The notes beneath the pieces are model-generated. The model did no database searches and was not told the origin of the DNA. It saw only the letters and a program-made list of their open reading frames with translations. Below, piece after piece: positions 39,165-49,115 of a stretch of 64,000 nt of DNA. The translations under genes and the position numbers were made by a program. The first letter of the stretch is position 1, and every line of letters begins with the position of its first letter. This stretch comes from an uncultured Muribaculaceae bacterium. GTDB taxonomy: Bacteria > Bacteroidota > Bacteroidia > Bacteroidales > Muribaculaceae. Where the stretch lies: NCBI GenBank assembly GCA_910585275.1, contig CAJUCW010000008.1, positions 1 to 64,000 on the forward strand, read 5' to 3'.

Positions 39165-41531
39165 ATGAAACTCAGCAAACTCATACTTCCCGCAGTAGCC
39201 CTTTCATGTGTAGCGGCACCGGCCGATGCGCAGTCTGTCTGGAACAGGCAGCATCTTGAAACTGTAAAATCGCAACTCTCACGACCATGTTATAATAAGG
39301 CATATTCATCTCTTATACGCGATGCCGACCAACTGCTTGATGTCGCTCCATTGTCGGTCATGATGAAGAAACGTCCTTCGCCCGACGGCAACAACCATAA
39401 TTATACCAGTCTCGCCAGGTATGCGCACCCGAATCCTGCAACGGCCGACGGTCTTCCATACGTCACTCGCGACGGGATAACGAATCCTGAAATCGACCTC
39501 TATGACCGCAACACGCTTGGAGAAACCGCCAACCGTATAGCCACTCTTTCGCTCGCCTATTATTTCAGCGGCGAGGAGAAATATGCCGCAAAGGCTTCCG
39601 AAATGTTGAAGGTCTGGTTTCTCAATCCGGCCACAAAGATGAATCCCAATTTCAAATATGCACAGATCATTCCGGGAGAGAACGGCAATAAAGGACGTTG
39701 CTACGGAGTGCTCGACGGATATTCTTTCATCGAGATGCTCGACGGTGTTTCGCTCCTTCAGGGTTCGAAGTCCTGGACAAGAAAAGACGACAAAGATCTT
39801 AAGAAATGGATGGGTAGCCTCCTCACCTGGCTCTTGAATTCGGAGCAAGGGATAGAGGAATCGAAACAAAAGAACAACCACTCCACTGCCTACGACGCAC
39901 AGGTCTCCGCCATAGCGTTATATGCAGGTCGCGACGAGGTTGCCAAAGAAATCCTCAATGCTCTTCCGGCGAAACGGATTTTCAAACAGATAGAGCCTGA
40001 CGGTATGCAGCCCCACGAAATGTGGCGTACGCTCTCATTCGGTTATTCCCAATACAACCTCACCCATCTCATCGACCTTTTCATGATGGCCGACAAATTG
40101 GGTATCAAAATCGACAATGCCACCGACGGAGAAGGTCGCAACTTCTACAAAGCTTTAGACCTTATGGCATCTTACCTCGGGAAAAACAAGGAGACATGGC
40201 CGGGGAAACAGATTTCCGGGTGGGAAGAGAAGCAACAGGAGCTTGCCAAGGATTTATGGAAAGTGGCAGCCTTTGTTGACACCACACGCCAGGATTATAA
40301 AAATCTTTATGCGCACCATAGGGTCTTCTCTCCCACCGACCGGTTTACTCTACTCTATTATACCCCGGATGTGTATGACGATATTTTTACCGAAATAGGC
40401 GACCAACTCAATTACGCCATACAAAGGGTTAACACGGATAAAAAACTTGAGTCTAACGCATGCAAACGCAGGGTTAGCCCACGCACAACCGACAAGGAGG
40501 GAAAACTCTCACTGGTTCATCCCCATGACTGGGTATCAGGATTTTTCCCGGGCGAATTATGGATGATGTATGAGTTCACCAACGACCCCTATTGGCGTCA
40601 GCAGGCCGTATCCTTTACTTGGCCCATTGAAGAATCGAAATGGCATAGGGGTACGCATGACCTCGGCTTCATGATAGGCGACAGTTTCGGCAAAGGGTGG
40701 GAGCTGACAGGAGAAAAAAGCTACTTCGATGTAGTGAAACAGGCATCGGAAACACTCTGCACCAGATTCAATCCGACAGTGGGGGCCATCCGTTCCTGGG
40801 ACCATAATCCCAAGACGTGGAAGTATCCCGTTATCATCGACAACATGATGAATCTTGAAATGCTTTTCAAAATGTCGGAAGAGACGGGCGACAGTAAATT
40901 CCATGACATAGCCGTGAGCCACGCCGACGTGACAATGAAAAACCATTTCCGCCCTGACAGGTCGTCATACCATGTGGTGGATTACGATCCGGAAAATGGA
41001 AGCATAAGGATGAAGGTGACGGCTCAGGGATATTCCGACGATTCTTTCTGGAGCCGTGGTCAAGGATGGGGGCTTTACGGATATACTATGTGCTACCGTT
41101 ATACCCACGACAAAAAATATCTCGAACATGCTTCCGGAATAGCCGACTGGTTCCTGTCGTTAACGAATATGCCAGGCGACATGGTGCCTTATTGGGACAT
41201 GAAAGCCCCCGGCACAGAGACAAGCGACAACGCCGACGTGCCTCGCGATGCATCGGCGGCCTCCCTGATTGCATCCGGACTTTATGAACTGGCCGGCTAT
41301 GTCAATCCGAAGAAAGGCGACGCCTACCGTGAAAAAGCGGATGCAATCCTCGCTTCGCTCACAGGAGACTACCGTTCGAACATTGGAGAGAACGAAGGCT
41401 TCCTTCTACTTCACTCCACCGGACATCACCCGGCAGGTAGCGAAATCGACGTGCCTCTCGCCTATGCCGACTATTATTACATAGAAGCATTGCTCAGACA
41501 GCGTGCATTCAATAAAAACAATAACTGGTAA
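39165..41531 (+). CDS. Polysaccharide lyase / GH88 fusion enzyme
   Basis: A secreted 788-aa two-domain enzyme. A signal peptide ends near ADAQ (residue 23). Residues about 25-380 match the alginate_lyase (PL5/PL38-like) all-alpha fold: NNHNYTSLARYAHPNP, LGETANRIATLSLAYYFSGE, and the NNHSTAYDAQ motif (Asn237-Asn238-His239). Residues about 400-788 are a GH88 unsaturated-uronyl hydrolase (alpha/alpha barrel): HPHDWVSGFFPG, Asp499 in HDLGFM, Asp559 in DNMMNLEML, and SFWSRGQGWGLYGY. The lyase would cut a uronic-acid polymer by beta-elimination and the GH88 would remove the unsaturated end sugar. First gene of a SusC/D locus. The exact lyase family and substrate are uncertain. Confidence 0.85.
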   Translation: MKLSKLILPAVALSCVAAPADAQSVWNRQHLETVKSQLSRPCYNKAYSSLIRDADQLLDVAPLSVMMKKRPSPDGNNHNYTSLARYAHPNPATADGLPYVTRDGITNPEIDLYDRNTLGETANRIATLSLAYYFSGEEKYAAKASEMLKVWFLNPATKMNPNFKYAQIIPGENGNKGRCYGVLDGYSFIEMLDGVSLLQGSKSWTRKDDKDLKKWMGSLLTWLLNSEQGIEESKQKNNHSTAYDAQVSAIALYAGRDEVAKEILNALPAKRIFKQIEPDGMQPHEMWRTLSFGYSQYNLTHLIDLFMMADKLGIKIDNATDGEGRNFYKALDLMASYLGKNKETWPGKQISGWEEKQQELAKDLWKVAAFVDTTRQDYKNLYAHHRVFSPTDRFTLLYYTPDVYDDIFTEIGDQLNYAIQRVNTDKKLESNACKRRVSPRTTDKEGKLSLVHPHDWVSGFFPGELWMMYEFTNDPYWRQQAVSFTWPIEESKWHRGTHDLGFMIGDSFGKGWELTGEKSYFDVVKQASETLCTRFNPTVGAIRSWDHNPKTWKYPVIIDNMMNLEMLFKMSEETGDSKFHDIAVSHADVTMKNHFRPDRSSYHVVDYDPENGSIRMKVTAQGYSDDSFWSRGQGWGLYGYTMCYRYTHDKKYLEHASGIADWFLSLTNMPGDMVPYWDMKAPGTETSDNADVPRDASAASLIASGLYELAGYVNPKKGDAYREKADAILASLTGDYRSNIGENEGFLLLHSTGHHPAGSEIDVPLAYADYYYIEALLRQRAFNKNNNW

Positions 41532-41555
41532 CATTCCCATAAATGGGACACCGAT

Positions 41556-43331
41556 ATGCGAACTAACATATTTTTACGATTAATCTGGTTTTCGTTGGCA
41601 TTGGCAGGCGTCAGTCTGCCAATGTCAGCATATAATGAGGAAACGGAAAAACTGCTTAAGGAACTCGATGAGATGATAGAACGACCCGAACAATGGGAGG
41701 ATATGAAATCATACAAAATCATTCAGCTCCACAAGAAAGAAGCCTCTGTAAGAAACAACGAGGAAAGATATGAAATCAATAAGAAGCTTTTTGAAGAGTA
41801 TTCCGTTTTCAACGCTGATTCGGCTGTGAGTTATGCCATGCGCAATAAGGAAATTGCAAAAACGGAAGGCAATGTAGAAAAAATGATTCTTTGGGACATC
41901 AATAGGTCGTTCGCATTGGCTGTCACAGGTTTGCTGAAAGAATCACAAGATATAATCGACAGCATTGACCTTAGCAAGTTGCCTGTAAATCTCTCCCCGT
42001 TATATTTCAATCAACTTGCCTATCTCTATTCCCATTTCGGTCAATATCAAGGCAAAGACAGGATTTCCCCTTCAAACTATTATGAAATAAGCAAGGCCTA
42101 CCGCGACTCCACATATAGCCACGCCAAAGCTTCCGACGAACTCTATCTATGGTATAAGGCATGGGCGAGCGAGAACCGCGAAGGGGAAAACCTTGAACGC
42201 ATGAAAGATGAGTTGAGACAATATGTCGATAGTTCTTACATGACAACAAGGAAAGACGCGATGTTGGCCTATGCGCTTTCCAATCTCTATAAGATTTCAA
42301 ATGACAAGGAGAACCAGATAAAGTATCTTGCCATATCTGCCATTTGCGATATCCGGACATCCAACAAAGACATAGCTTCGCTTGAAGAACTCGGTAAACT
42401 GATGCTTGAAGCGAATGAAATCGACAGAGCTTATTCATATATCAATTTCTGTCAACGACAGGCACGCTCTTTCAACAATAGAATCCGGTCTCTATCCCTC
42501 TCCCACGTGGAGAAGGAAATAAGGGAATATTATAGTGAGCGCGACGCAAGGCAACAACGAACGTTGCATGCATATGTAGTTCTCCTATCCGTGCTCTCCC
42601 TAATCCTTATAGGCGCAGTGTTTATCATTATCAACCGTAACAAACGGCTGAGTGATTCGAGACAATCCCTTTCGGAAGTAAACGACCGACTCAAGGATAA
42701 TATTAAGGAACTGACCGGTCTCAGGGAGGCTCAGGAAGCGGCCAACCTCAAACTGCACGAGATGAACAAAAAGCTCAAGGGGATGAACCAAAGACTATCT
42801 GACGTGAATATCAAACTCAAGGAATCTAACCATATAAAGGAAGAATATGTAGGTCAGATGTTCTATATCTGCAGCGAATATATCAACAAGATAGAGGATT
42901 TCCGCAAGGAAGTGTTGCGACGCATCAAGGCCGGCCAGACCGGAGAATTGCAAAAAGAAGTAATGTCACCGACGATGGTGCAAGCCGAACTAAAGGAATT
43001 TCACCATTATTTCGACACAATTTTCCTCAATATATTTCCTGATTTCGTAAAAGATTTCAATAAGCTTTTCCGACCGGAAGACCAAATAATATTAAAGGAT
43101 GGCGAGCTGCTCAATACCTCGCTCAGGATATATGCCCTTGTCAGGCTTGGAATCACGGATTCTGTGAAGATAGCCGCCTTGCTTCACTGTTCGCCACAGA
43201 CCGTTTATAACAACAGGTTGAAGATACGCAACAAATCGATAATCCCGAAAGAAGAATTTGCCAATAGGGTAAAAACCCTCGGAAAATATCAGAGCCCTAT
43301 CGACGACGACAGTGAAGATGGCAACATGTGA
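41556..43331 (+). CDS. DUF6377-type membrane-bound transcriptional regulator
   Basis: A 591-aa protein with a signal peptide, a periplasmic TPR-like helical domain (about residues 25-325), one membrane helix (HAYVVLLSVLSLILIGAVFII, near 335-356), a cytoplasmic coiled coil (about 360-430) and a C-terminal domain ending in a helix-turn-helix-like segment (LGITDSVKIAALLHCSPQTVYNNRLKIRNK). This layout is typical of Bacteroidetes one-component regulators beside SusC/D genes. It probably senses a glycan fragment in the periplasm and controls the locus. It starts 24 bases after the fusion enzyme and is followed by a terminator, separating it from susC. Confidence 0.85.
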   Translation: MRTNIFLRLIWFSLALAGVSLPMSAYNEETEKLLKELDEMIERPEQWEDMKSYKIIQLHKKEASVRNNEERYEINKKLFEEYSVFNADSAVSYAMRNKEIAKTEGNVEKMILWDINRSFALAVTGLLKESQDIIDSIDLSKLPVNLSPLYFNQLAYLYSHFGQYQGKDRISPSNYYEISKAYRDSTYSHAKASDELYLWYKAWASENREGENLERMKDELRQYVDSSYMTTRKDAMLAYALSNLYKISNDKENQIKYLAISAICDIRTSNKDIASLEELGKLMLEANEIDRAYSYINFCQRQARSFNNRIRSLSLSHVEKEIREYYSERDARQQRTLHAYVVLLSVLSLILIGAVFIIINRNKRLSDSRQSLSEVNDRLKDNIKELTGLREAQEAANLKLHEMNKKLKGMNQRLSDVNIKLKESNHIKEEYVGQMFYICSEYINKIEDFRKEVLRRIKAGQTGELQKEVMSPTMVQAELKEFHHYFDTIFLNIFPDFVKDFNKLFRPEDQIILKDGELLNTSLRIYALVRLGITDSVKIAALLHCSPQTVYNNRLKIRNKSIIPKEEFANRVKTLGKYQSPIDDDSEDGNM

Positions 43332-43352
43332 ACCGAAACGAGATATACAGTG

Positions 43353-43396
43353 AAAGACGGGAGAGTAAAAAAATACCTTATTCCCGTCTTTTTTAT
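43353..43396 (+). terminator. Terminator after the regulator gene
   Basis: A 10-bp stem AAAGACGGGA / TCCCGTCTTT (43353-43362 with 43382-43391) followed by a T-run. It splits the locus into two transcripts. Confidence 0.85.
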
Positions 43397-43516
43397 TTAT
43401 TACACTTTACTCACTTATTACCATCCATATTTCATTTATGCCTATTATTCAAGATTTTATACAAAGTGGTTATTACCGAGATGCGTATTGTTCTATTAAA
43501 ATATGTGAAGAGATAT

Positions 43517-43525
43517 TAATTTTGC
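43517..43525 (+). promoter_or_regulatory. -7 box (TAATTTTGC) of susC
   Basis: TAATTTTGC lies about 75 bases before the susC ATG. The -33 element is weak, as expected for a promoter that needs an activator. Confidence 0.5.
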
Positions 43526-43598
43526 AACATCTGAAAAAACAGACCATGAACTATCGAATATAAGCACAGTATTCAAATTTAAATTAACTAATTACATC

Positions 43599-46500
43599 AT
43601 GAAAAAACAGATGTTGAAAGAAAAAATCCAATTGCTGTTTTCCGCCATCTGGATAACAGCATGTCTTTTCAGCAGCATATCCGCCACGGCGCAAGGGGCA
43701 TCCCCTACAGTGGGTGGAGAAGTGGTTGACAAGACAACAGGCGAACCACTAATCGGAGTGACCGTAATTGACAAAAGCGACCCTTCAAAAGGCACATCCA
43801 CCGACATTGACGGGAGATTCTCCCTAAAAGTAAAATCCATATCGTCTATGGTTGTCTTCTCCTATGTGGGATATCAAAGTCTGGAGATGAAGGCAAGCGA
43901 TGTGAAGGGCAAAATCGAGATGTCGGAGTTATCGACCGACCTTGGCGAAGTGGTAGTCGTTGGTTACGGCACACAGAAGAAGGTGAATCTTACAGGAGCC
44001 GTTTCGGCAATTTCCGGCGACGAAATTGCATCGCGTCCGTCGTCCGACGTTCTTTCATCCCTTCAAGGAACAGTGCCGGGCCTTCAAGTGCTCCGCTCAA
44101 GCGGGCAACCCGGTTCCGAGACCTCGGGAATGCGAATCAGAGGATTCTCTTCGGCCAACTCCACTTCCACGCTTGTGCTCGTAGATGGAGTGGAAAGCGA
44201 CATCACCCTTCTGAATCCTAACGACATCGAATCGGTGTCGGTGCTCAAAGACGCTGCGGCGTGTGCCATCTACGGAGCTCGTGCGGCGGCCGGAGTTGTG
44301 CTTGTCACCACCAAGAGAGGCACGGAAGGGAAAGTCAAGGTGAGCTATAACGGTTATGTAGGAATGAACAAACCCGGACTTATGCCGGAACGTGTGCCAG
44401 CCTGGATAGAACAGCAGATGATCAACGAATCAAGGCTTCAGACCGGTGCCAACGCCGAATGGAATCCGGAGCAGAGTTCATGGGTTGGCAACCCCAACTT
44501 CAACTACCGTCCGAACAACACCAACGGACGGTGGGACCTCTTCGAAAGCACAAACTGGGTGGCGGAAGGCACCAGGAAATATACGTTCCAGCAGAGCCAT
44601 AACGTAAGCGTAAGCGGAGGCAATAAAACCACAAACTATCTCGTGTCGGGTGGATATTTCTCTAAGAACGGTGTTTTGAAATATGGCCCGGACAAAAACG
44701 AGAGATTCAACCTTCGCCTCAACCTTAACAGCGAGATAAATTCCCACATCTCGTTTAATGTTCTTGCGAGCTACGAAAACAAAGATCTCCAACAGAACCC
44801 TTACGGGGCCACAGGCATCCTCAATCTATTATACCGTTCGAGAGGGCGACAACCTATCTACCAGCCGGCAGAAGACATAAATGACAGTCCTTATAACGGC
44901 GACCTTCAGGCGAATGCAATCGACATCATGAGGAACGGCGGCATTAACGAAACAAAATACCAGAGCTACACCGGGAAAGGAACCCTGGTAATCAAGGATT
45001 ACGGAATCAAAGGTCTCGGGCTGTCGTTGTCGGCAAGCAGAAGAGGCGACTATTATTCAGCAAGGAATGAGCGCAGGTCACTATATTGGAAGGACCGTCT
45101 TGGCAACTCTGACCGCAACAAGGCCAATGACCCCAATTCGTTCTATCGTCAGAAAAACAACGCCAGCCATGACAATCTTGAGGCACTCCTGACGTTCAAC
45201 CGGGATTTTGGCGTGCATGGTGTAAACGTGCTTGCCGGCATTTCATATGAACGTTACCGCAAAGACCGTATGGACGGCACCGTGAAATACCTTAATTCGA
45301 ATGATTTCTTCTCATTCAATTATTATGACAATTCAGAAGCAACCAACACTTCGGTCAGCGACGAAATACAAACCTGGGCCATGCAGTCCTATTTCGGCAG
45401 GGTCAACTATAATTTCGACGAGCGTTATCTGTTTGAGGCCAACATCCGTTATGACGGAAGTTCACGCCTTGCCCCGGGGCGGCGTTGGCATGCCTTCCCG
45501 TCGTTCTCAGCCGCCTGGCGACTGAGCGAAGAGAAATTTTTCGATATCGATGTAATCAGTAATCTTAAAATCCGCGGTTCATGGGGTCAGCTCGGCAACG
45601 GTGCCATTCTCGGACTTTACGATTATATCGCCGTCATAAACCGTGGCCTTAACATGGGAGAGGCAAGCTACTATCAGAGCGCAATGGCTTCGACCGACAA
45701 GACTTGGGAAATTATTTCAACCACCAACATCGGGTTCGACCTTGGTCTTTTCAACAATACCCTCACGTTTACAGCCGATTACTACTGGAAGAAAAACGAC
45801 AATATGCTTGCCAACGTCACCCTCCCCCATCTTGTGGGTATCTCCGTGCCACAGTCGAACGTAGGCACGCTGAAGACGTGGGGTTGGGAAATCGAACTTG
45901 CTTACCGCAGACAATTCGGAGAAGTGGAGTTCACTGCCGGAGTCAATCTCAGCGACAGCGACAACAAAGTTGTGAAGTATTCCGGACAGAACGTAATCCG
46001 GGAAGGCGACGTTGCCATCCTCGAAGGTTATCCCCTCAATACAATCTGGGGTTATAAGACTGACGGCTATTGGAGCAGCCGCGACGAATATCTGGCTTAC
46101 AAGGAGGCTAATCCAGGTTATGAATCGTTTAACGATGCCAAGGTGTCAGGTGGCGACGTGAAATACTTGGCGCAAGGTAAGGCTGACCATACAATCGGTG
46201 CCGGCGGGGCCACTCCTGAGAATCCGGGTGACCTTGTTTATCTGGGATCATCCAACTCAAGACTGTTTTATACGGTAAATCTCGGTGCGCAGTGGAGAGG
46301 ATTCGATTTCTCTATAATGTTCCAGGGAGTTGGTAAACGTAAAGTATATGTGGAACCCTCCACAATAGCTCCCTTGTGCAACACTTGGGAAATGCCTTGG
46401 ACTATCAGCACTGATTATTGGACCGAAGACAATCCCAACGCTTCGCTCCCGCGCCTTTACAGCGGCAACAATTTCAACTATAAATCGTCTGACCGCTGGA

Positions 46501-46724
46501 TACAAAACGGTGCCTACATACGTCTGAAAAATATCAGCCTCGGATATACCATTCCCATTAACAAGAAAGTCATAGATAGACTGAGAGTTTATATTTCGGG
46601 CGACGACATCTGGGAACACACAAAAATGCTCAAGGTGTTTGATCCGGAGGTGGGCAACAAACCGACCGCCAATTATTATCCGTTCTTCCGCACATGGACG
46701 TTCGGGGTCAATGTAACGTTCTAA
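43599..46724 (+). CDS. SusC/RagA-family TonB-dependent transporter
   Basis: A 1041-aa outer-membrane beta-barrel that imports oligosaccharides with energy from TonB. After a signal peptide (cleavage near SATAQG) comes a carboxypeptidase-like regulatory domain (VVDKTTGEPLIGVTVIDKS, GTSTDIDGRFSLKV), a TonB box/plug region (LGEVVVVGYGTQKKVNLTGAV; IRGFSSANSTSTLVLVDG) and a long barrel ending in the aromatic-rich TFGVNVTF. No N-terminal anti-sigma-interaction domain is seen, fitting control by the separate membrane regulator. It is paired with the SusD gene 20 bases downstream of its stop. Confidence 0.95.
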   Translation: MKKQMLKEKIQLLFSAIWITACLFSSISATAQGASPTVGGEVVDKTTGEPLIGVTVIDKSDPSKGTSTDIDGRFSLKVKSISSMVVFSYVGYQSLEMKASDVKGKIEMSELSTDLGEVVVVGYGTQKKVNLTGAVSAISGDEIASRPSSDVLSSLQGTVPGLQVLRSSGQPGSETSGMRIRGFSSANSTSTLVLVDGVESDITLLNPNDIESVSVLKDAAACAIYGARAAAGVVLVTTKRGTEGKVKVSYNGYVGMNKPGLMPERVPAWIEQQMINESRLQTGANAEWNPEQSSWVGNPNFNYRPNNTNGRWDLFESTNWVAEGTRKYTFQQSHNVSVSGGNKTTNYLVSGGYFSKNGVLKYGPDKNERFNLRLNLNSEINSHISFNVLASYENKDLQQNPYGATGILNLLYRSRGRQPIYQPAEDINDSPYNGDLQANAIDIMRNGGINETKYQSYTGKGTLVIKDYGIKGLGLSLSASRRGDYYSARNERRSLYWKDRLGNSDRNKANDPNSFYRQKNNASHDNLEALLTFNRDFGVHGVNVLAGISYERYRKDRMDGTVKYLNSNDFFSFNYYDNSEATNTSVSDEIQTWAMQSYFGRVNYNFDERYLFEANIRYDGSSRLAPGRRWHAFPSFSAAWRLSEEKFFDIDVISNLKIRGSWGQLGNGAILGLYDYIAVINRGLNMGEASYYQSAMASTDKTWEIISTTNIGFDLGLFNNTLTFTADYYWKKNDNMLANVTLPHLVGISVPQSNVGTLKTWGWEIELAYRRQFGEVEFTAGVNLSDSDNKVVKYSGQNVIREGDVAILEGYPLNTIWGYKTDGYWSSRDEYLAYKEANPGYESFNDAKVSGGDVKYLAQGKADHTIGAGGATPENPGDLVYLGSSNSRLFYTVNLGAQWRGFDFSIMFQGVGKRKVYVEPSTIAPLCNTWEMPWTISTDYWTEDNPNASLPRLYSGNNFNYKSSDRWIQNGAYIRLKNISLGYTIPINKKVIDRLRVYISGDDIWEHTKMLKVFDPEVGNKPTANYYPFFRTWTFGVNVTF

Positions 46725-46744
46725 ACCAATTCACAACAACAGAC

Positions 46745-48412
46745 ATGAATAAAATATATAAATATATATTGTTTTCAGCGGCCTTTCTTCCAATGGCGTC
46801 GTGCGGACTCGACATGGTGCCGGAATCAACAATGACCGATGCCGCTTACTGGAAATCGGAGGGCGACCTCCGCGGAGCATGCAACAGGTTTTACGAGCAA
46901 ATGAACGGCAATAACGACCTGGGCACAGGTTTCTCACATGATTACCGTTCTGATGAACTCAGCAACAACGGCAGGGCCAATGACATCAGCACAGGAAGCC
47001 GCACTGTCCCTTCGGAGAGCGGTTCCTGGACAGATGCATATTGGCGTATTTTCATCGCCAACAATATTCTTGAGAAGGCTCCCCAGGCGGCTGTCACGGA
47101 AGATGTCCTCAACAAATATCTTGCCGAAGCACGTTTCTTCAGAGGCTTGTTCTATTTCGAGCTTGTAAAGAAATATGGCGACGTACCTTTGCTTCTGCAT
47201 GCCGTCAGCAACACGAAAGACCCGGCAATCATGATGCCGCGCACCCCACGCCAAGAAGTGATCGAACAAGTATATTCCGACCTTGAGTTTGCCGCACAAT
47301 GGCTTCCCGACATAGACAAGACCGACAAATGGGGCCACGTATCTTCACAGGCCGCCGAGGCTATGATTGTGAGGGTCGGTCTCTATACGGGGACGCATAT
47401 GAAATTCCACAACGGTACCGACGGCGACTATAAAGCGCATCTTCAAAAGTCAATCAAATATGCTGAAAGTCTCATAAAGAGTGGTAAATTCGAACTTTAT
47501 CCCGATTTCGATGCCCTGTTCCAGCTCGCAGGCGAAGGGCGTCAGAACCGTGAAAACATTTTCGTCAAGGAATACGGTCCCAACGGTGCGGCCACCACAA
47601 CCCATTCAAACAGCCGTCAGATGGAAAACGCCGTATGCCTCACCCGCAATATGGTTGACATGTTCCTTTATACTGACGGTCTGCCCCGGGAAAAATCGCC
47701 CCTTAAAGTTTCGCCCGAGACAAGTTACGACGATGTTTTCACCAACCGTGACCCTCGCCTCGCAATGACTATATATAAGATTGACGAAGAAGCATACAAA
47801 GGTCCGTTCAAACCTTTCGGATTTTCAACCGGCTACAGTCTGAAGAAAGGTTTCAGTCTCGAACAGTGGAACACGCTCAACAAAGAGTATATCGACAAGA
47901 TGCTCATCCGTTATGCAGAGATATTGATTTCGTATGCGGAGGCCCTCTATGAGCTCAACGGACAGATTACCGACGACCAGTTGGATGCCACGGTCAATGC
48001 ACTTCGCCGACGCGTAAACATGCCGGCCATGCTTACCAACGCATTTGTAGCCCAGAACCAGCTCGACATGAGGGAGGAAATCAGACGCGAGCGGACCATT
48101 GAGTTCATTGACGAGAACAAACGCTATGACGACATCATAAGATGGAAAACGGCCGAATATGTTCTTCCGGCAGACATCATCGGTGCGAAGTTTACAGACG
48201 AATCCGGCAAGCAACGTCAAGATTATGAATCTCATCTCACTACGGCAGGCTCGGTGAAAGGGAAGCAACGATATGGGTCGGAAGACGATATTTATGTAAT
48301 AGAATTCGCCGAAGATCGGCGTTTCGATCCGGAGAGAGACTATCTATATCCTGTGCCGCTCTACGAGATTGCACAGTCAGGAAATGCCGTGACGCAGAAT
48401 CCCAAATGGTAA
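46745..48412 (+). CDS. SusD/RagB-family glycan-binding lipoprotein
   Basis: A surface lipoprotein that caps the SusC barrel and binds glycan. I choose the ATG at 46745 because it gives a lipoprotein signal (MNKIYKYILFSAAFLPMASC, Cys20); the longer frame from 46694 would overlap susC and bury the signal. Family features: EARFFRGLFYFELVKKYGDVPL, the TPR-like core, RYAEILISYAEALYELNG, EIRRERTIEFIDENKRYDDIIRW and the C-terminal YLYPVPLYEI with NAVTQNPKW. Confidence 0.94.
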   Translation: MNKIYKYILFSAAFLPMASCGLDMVPESTMTDAAYWKSEGDLRGACNRFYEQMNGNNDLGTGFSHDYRSDELSNNGRANDISTGSRTVPSESGSWTDAYWRIFIANNILEKAPQAAVTEDVLNKYLAEARFFRGLFYFELVKKYGDVPLLLHAVSNTKDPAIMMPRTPRQEVIEQVYSDLEFAAQWLPDIDKTDKWGHVSSQAAEAMIVRVGLYTGTHMKFHNGTDGDYKAHLQKSIKYAESLIKSGKFELYPDFDALFQLAGEGRQNRENIFVKEYGPNGAATTTHSNSRQMENAVCLTRNMVDMFLYTDGLPREKSPLKVSPETSYDDVFTNRDPRLAMTIYKIDEEAYKGPFKPFGFSTGYSLKKGFSLEQWNTLNKEYIDKMLIRYAEILISYAEALYELNGQITDDQLDATVNALRRRVNMPAMLTNAFVAQNQLDMREEIRRERTIEFIDENKRYDDIIRWKTAEYVLPADIIGAKFTDESGKQRQDYESHLTTAGSVKGKQRYGSEDDIYVIEFAEDRRFDPERDYLYPVPLYEIAQSGNAVTQNPKW

Positions 48413-48433
48413 AACCAATCAAATGAAAGAATC

Positions 48434-48994
48434 ATGAAAAAGATATTATATTTTATAATTTTGTTTTCAGTCATCCTTCCGATGTCGTCATGCAGCAACG
48501 ACGACTGGGACTATGACCACTCCCTTGAACACGTCTATTTCTTCGGACCTCAGGTCTGGGGCTACGATGAGACAAAGAAAGGTAACAATAACGTAGTCTT
48601 CTATGACATAGCACAAGGCGAGACAGCTGTCGTGCCGATGCAATTCTGGAGCGAATTTACCAGAAACTACGACGTAATTGCCCGTTATTATACGACCGGC
48701 GACCTTATTCTCGGGAAGGATTACGAGGTGGTCGATGAAAACGGCACTGTTCTTTCCCCTGGTGCCGACGGAGCTTACACAATGGTATGGAAAAACGCTA
48801 TGAAAGGAGTGAAAAACATCTATATCAAATCTCTTCCCGATGGCGATAAGGGAACGGTCACTCTTCAGACAGCAGACCCCGCCGGAGCGGAGCCGGTGAA
48901 TAACGACCTTTCGACCACCCTTCAAAGCAAGACTGAAGACTACGAACTGCGAATATTCTCGCAAAACTATAAAGTGGCAATCAACATTAAATAG
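48434..48994 (+). CDS. Surface lipoprotein of the SusC/D locus (DUF1735-like)
   Basis: A 186-aa lipoprotein (signal FIILFSVILPMSSC, Cys20) in the SusE position, 21 bases after susD. The mature protein is rich in beta strands; HVYFFGPQVWGYDETKKG and a following Asp/Tyr-rich segment resemble DUF1735/DUF4843-type N-terminal domains of surface glycan-binding proteins. It is shorter than usual SusE proteins and lacks a C-terminal binding module, so it may be a cut-down version. A terminator follows. Confidence 0.7.
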   Translation: MKKILYFIILFSVILPMSSCSNDDWDYDHSLEHVYFFGPQVWGYDETKKGNNNVVFYDIAQGETAVVPMQFWSEFTRNYDVIARYYTTGDLILGKDYEVVDENGTVLSPGADGAYTMVWKNAMKGVKNIYIKSLPDGDKGTVTLQTADPAGAEPVNNDLSTTLQSKTEDYELRIFSQNYKVAINIK

Positions 48995-49069
48995 CGATAG
49001 GATTTTGCAAGAGCAAATACAATTCGGGATAAAATTTTTAAGGATAAAGAGGATTGTAATATGGTAAAA

Positions 49070-49106
49070 GATTCCGGTGTGATAGTATCACACCGGAATC
49101 TTTTTT
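49070..49106 (+). terminator. Terminator of the susC/D transcript
   Basis: A 14-bp stem GATTCCGGTGTGAT / ATCACACCGGAATC with a three-base loop, followed by six T residues. Confidence 0.93.
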
Positions 49107-49115
49107 AGTCTATGG

